From Arthrobotrys musiformis (lineage: Eukaryota; Ascomycota; Orbiliomycetes; Orbiliales; Orbiliaceae): a DNA stretch of 64,000 nt. Both the position numbers and the translations under genes were made by a program. The stretch lies in assembly GCA_036971715.1 (NCBI GenBank), contig JAVHJL010000006.1, positions 3,390,768 through 3,454,767 of the forward strand, in the 5' to 3' direction. Of the stretch, positions 60,733 to 64,000 are shown in pieces (position 1 is the first letter of the stretch; every line of letters begins with the position of its first letter). Under the pieces are notes generated by a model. The model saw nothing but the letters and a program-made list of their open reading frames with translations, ran no database searches and was not told the DNA's origin.

Positions 60733-62328
60733 CATTCTATGAGATTTGTCTACTCATAAAAACAATATCTGCTCTATATATCTGCTCTCGCCCACGCGCC
60801 GACTTTTCAATTGTTGTGTCCCGTAGCAGCGTATTTCAATAAGGGTTCCTTTGTCGAAAACGCACTACACCAATCGATTTCTGAATATAGTTCAAATTTA
60901 TGATTCATTTAAAAATAAAAAAATTTTCATTTGAGGGAATGTTCTTCCAAAGGCAAGGGATTTTTCTGTTTATGAGAAACAAAGCGGATAACTTGAGGAA
61001 TTATTGGGAATAAATTGACGACACGACCGATGATATAATATACTGCAGAAATTGCCTTCCACGAGTCAGCGAGTCAACAACAAATTACCACACGCAACAC
61101 TTGATTATATCATCGAGGGTAAGATCTCGAATTTAGCCTTCGGGAGTATGCAAAACGGCACCGAGCCGAATACCTTTTTTCGCCAATTGCCGCCTTTGCC
61201 GTTTCTGATTACTGATATAGGAAATTTAGCAATGATTGAGCTTACCTCAATTTGCCGCGCTGGCGTGATTTTGAAAATACATCTACCTTTTTAGTATTTC
61301 GGAAGGTAATACCCGGAAACCAACCCTAACCGTTATGGCCTTGGTGATTACATTTCTATTCCGACCTCAATATAGCCAAAACCCTGGAATTATAATTTGT
61401 ACGGCCCAAAACCCCTGGACACGGGCAGCAAAGGTAATCTTTTAATGAGTAGTATCGATGAGCTTATCAGTTCAGAGGTATTGTAGTCATCATGGCACCG
61501 AATCGGAAAGATTGGGTTCGAGATTATAATATTAACCGATATGATGTGTTACTTTGGAGCGGCGCCCAAAACGCTAGGTTGCGAGCCATACCTATCCGCT
61601 CATGTGGCATGTTGTTATCAAAGGGTAACGAAAGTTTGTCCTCATCCTCGAATGGCTTCACACATACAACACCTGTAGTAAAAGCTGTCAAATTAATGAC
61701 ATTGTACTAGCGAGAGCCAGCTAATATAGTTTTATGTTCAAATTCTCGACATTTGTCCCGTCGGTTAGTTTCTAGTTGGGGCCAAATGATAAAGTAATCG
61801 CTGACTTTTTTGTACAAGGTTGTTATTCTTGGCAACGTATAACCCAAACACCTAGCGCTTGGCGCCGACGGCGTGTGTGTATCCAACCATTATGATATTA
61901 CTTGCAATAGTACGTGGATATTGCGGAATCCGAACTTACTCTTCAGAATACAGTCAGCAAATGTGTGGATTTCAACAGGTCGGCTCCACTTTGTCCGAGG
62001 CTACACTTGCTCGAAGGGGTTCAACTTCTCACAGTGCTCTCAACTTCGGATAAAAACCGAGGACAGGTTCACTGATATGTAATCGCGACCGGATTTTGGT
62101 GAAGTTATGATCTGATTGAGAGAGCTCCTTTAGATTCACAGAAACCATTCAATCGCTGTAGCTCTCGCGTTTATAAAAGGAGAGCTTTCCCTCCAACTTT
62201 GAAATGTCCATCCATAAGCTCAAGTCCCTCAATTCTACGTCAACCTTCAACAATCACGATATTACCATACTGCTGAACATTGTTCTGCATACCTTTGACT
62301 GTCTCCTTTTCACGGGTCATCCACAATA
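60733..62328. other. 1.6-kb gap, no supported gene
   Basis: AT-rich, with no joinable exons. Short + strand frames at 61052, 61492 and 61859 lack motifs. The right end is the GH16 promoter. Confidence 0.5.
62172..62178 (+). promoter_or_regulatory. TATA box of the GH16 gene
   Basis: TATAAAA about 150 bases before the ATG at 62329, followed by a CA-rich leader. Confidence 0.55.
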
Positions 62329-63186
62329 ATGGTTGCTCAGCTTGCGGCATTTTGTTTGCTCTTTGCAAAGGCTTTGGCTGTGCCTGCCCTCGCGGGTTAC
62401 AGTGTCACCTGGTCCGATGAATTCGATGGACCGAAGGGCTCTTTCCCTACTGGCGGTTGGAATATCAAAGTGACAACCCCAGCAGAAAATGCTAACGACG
62501 AAAAACAATTCTACACTACCTATGCCAGCAATGGCCAGCTTTGGGGTGATGGCCAACTTTTCATTACCCCAGAGAAGCGCGGCTCCAACCCAGAATATTG
62601 GACCTCGGCGCGCTTCGAGAGCCAAGGAGCATGGTATTGTCCCCCCGGAAAGGCCATGATCTTCCAAGCTGATCTCCGTGGGCCCGACTTTACTGGTAAC
62701 CCATCCAACCTTCAAGGCATATGGCCGGCTTTCTGGGCCTTGGGTAATGCTTGCCGTAACGGCGGTTCGTGGCCCGACTGCGGTGAATGGGATATTTTCG
62801 AAACCATAAACGATCTGGGCGACAGGAATCAAGGCGTTGTGCATTACAAGCCGACCAACGATGACCACGCAAGCCGTAGTGGTCAGGTACAATATACTGG
62901 TGGCCAGTACCACACATGGGCTATCAAGGTAGATAGGAGGAATTCCGATTGGACTCAACAGAAACTTATCTGGTACAAGGATGGCGCGGAGTATTTCACT
63001 GTCACCGGGGCAAACATTGGCAATTTCCAAATATGGGAGAAACTGGCGTACAAGTCTTTTTATATTATCCTCAATGTGGCGGTTGGCGGACCCAAAAGTT
63101 ATGGTGGGGCGTGGACATCGGCGACTATCGGCGGTACCGCGGCCGCCTTGAGAGTTAAGTATGTCGCTGTGTATCACTCAACCTAA
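62329..63186 (+). CDS. Secreted GH16 endo-beta-glucanase
   Basis: Intronless, 285 aa. A signal peptide (1-18) is followed by one GH16 jelly-roll domain filling the rest. The catalytic EWDIFE motif (E153, D155, E158) follows IWPAFWALGN and precedes ETINDLGDRNQGVVHY. The opening WSDEFDG and closing LNVAVGGP are typical of laminarinase-type GH16 members that cut beta-1,3 or mixed beta-1,3/1,4 glucan by a retaining mechanism. No carbohydrate-binding module or GPI signal is present. It is the last gene before the telomere, about 690 bases from the first telomeric unit. Confidence 0.9.
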   Translation: MVAQLAAFCLLFAKALAVPALAGYSVTWSDEFDGPKGSFPTGGWNIKVTTPAENANDEKQFYTTYASNGQLWGDGQLFITPEKRGSNPEYWTSARFESQGAWYCPPGKAMIFQADLRGPDFTGNPSNLQGIWPAFWALGNACRNGGSWPDCGEWDIFETINDLGDRNQGVVHYKPTNDDHASRSGQVQYTGGQYHTWAIKVDRRNSDWTQQKLIWYKDGAEYFTVTGANIGNFQIWEKLAYKSFYIILNVAVGGPKSYGGAWTSATIGGTAAALRVKYVAVYHST

Positions 63187-63875
63187 AGCAGCGAACGACA
63201 TTCTACAAGCCGACCAGCCAAAAATTGTAGAATTCTAAGTTCAGGACTACCATCTATCATGTATCTAAATACTAGCTGGTTACTTCCGGTGGGGGGTTCG
63301 CTTCTGTCAAAGCTGTTGTTTATGCCGTGTCTTTTTTGGCCAAGTTCTGAGAGCATAGATAAGTAGATAAACTCCTGTAAAGTAAATTTAAAAGGGGCAC
63401 GATAGTTGGTACTAGACAAATTATTCATCACGACCCCAGATTCCGAAAGGGTCCTTCTTATCGCTATGTGGTATTTTCTTTCCTTTGATAGAGGGTCTCA
63501 CGAGTTGGCCAACGTAACCCTTCAGCATCATGAAAAATTGACAATTGGATCGATAAAAACCAGCCTTAGTAGTGGTGATGTCTTTAGCCATTTTTTAAAT
63601 AAAATAATATTTCTTATCCTTATCAATAATTTAAATAAATAGGTACTTAACCCTTTTAGCGAGTACCACCTTAACCAATAGTATTATCTTAAAACATGCT
63701 AATTAAGTATCCTACCAATCTTAAAATTTTATATAGGAAAAAAAATTGATTTGTTTTAAAAAATTGTCGCCTATCCAGTACAACTTGGTCCGAAAATAAG
63801 TCCGATGTTGGGACCCGACTGATGTTAAAATATATTAAGGAAATTGATTGATATTAGATTTTTAAATTTTTGAAG
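63187..63875. other. AT-rich telomere-adjacent region
   Basis: 690 bases after the GH16 stop. The AT content rises strongly after about 63570 (AAATAAAATAATATTT-like sequence). There is no gene and no subtelomeric helicase fragment within the window. Confidence 0.6.
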
Positions 63876-64000
63876 TTAGGTTAGGGTTAGGGTTAGGGTT
63901 AGGGTTAGGTTAGGTTAGGGTTAGGGTTAGGTTAGGGTTAGGTTAGGGTTAGGTTAGGTTAGGTTAGGTTAGGGTTAGGTTAGGGTTAGGGTTAGGTTAG
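63876..64000 (+). repeat. Telomere: interspersed TTAGGG and TTAGG units
   Basis: 125 bases made only of 11 TTAGGG and 11 TTAGG units in mixed order plus a final TTAG. The G-rich strand runs 5' to 3' toward the window edge, as expected at a right chromosome end, and no non-telomeric base interrupts it. Confidence 0.95.

Noticed and set aside
62317..63177. 286-codon minus-strand frame opposite the GH16 gene
   Set aside because: A codon-bias shadow of an intact GH16 gene with a catalytic motif; no motif on the minus strand.
1..64000. CRISPR arrays, bacterial operons, insertion sequences
   Set aside because: Nothing of the kind is seen; spliceosomal introns, a telomere and fungal families mark the sequence as eukaryotic. 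I also saw no intact transposase or reverse transcriptase.

Overview
The window is the right-hand end of a chromosome of a filamentous ascomycete (Pezizomycotina-type). The last 125 bases are a telomere written as TTAGG/TTAGGG toward the right edge. Genes carry short spliceosomal introns (about 54-185 nt, GT..AG) and are far apart. The protein families are characteristic of moulds: fungal rhodopsin-like membrane protein, WSC, LysM, hydrophobin, killer-toxin-like class V chitinase and CBM1 cellulase. The genus cannot be read from the sequence. Exon boundaries were worked out by hand, and each joined model was checked for reading phase and for a length divisible by three.

Layout. Bases 1-6070 hold no gene I can support. 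From 6 to 28 kb lie widely spaced genes: a secreted WSC-domain protein (+), an F-box protein (-), a glycine-rich-domain (DUF1399) protein (-), an APP1-like phosphatidate phosphatase (-), a rhodopsin-like seven-TM protein (+), a long C2-domain protein (+) and a thioesterase-like protein (+). From 31 to 37 kb lie a secreted spherulin/germin-type cupin (+) and an unusual two-part enzyme (+), an ATP-grasp-like region fused to a TauD-type Fe(II)/2-oxoglutarate dioxygenase.

From 39 kb to the telomere every recognised gene encodes a secreted protein for the cell wall or for plant/fungal polysaccharide. These are a five-LysM protein (-), a second large LysM protein (-) divergent from a 20-exon killer-toxin-like chitinase (+), a CBM1-GH5 endoglucanase (+), a small hydrophobin (+), a PL20-type glucuronan lyase (+) and a GH16 endo-glucanase (+). 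This looks like a subtelomeric accessory secretome island. The LysM/chitinase pair shares one 1.5-kb divergent promoter region, and the chitinase ends in a NucA/NucB-like nuclease domain. It could therefore be a self-contained weapon directed at the wall and nucleic acid of other fungi, with the LysM partner binding chitin. That is inference. The ATP-grasp/dioxygenase fusion is the other candidate for undescribed chemistry.

The rest, roughly 60% of the window, is gene-poor. It contains homopolymer runs, weak tRNA-like and LysM-like relics, and an AT-rich block next to the telomere.
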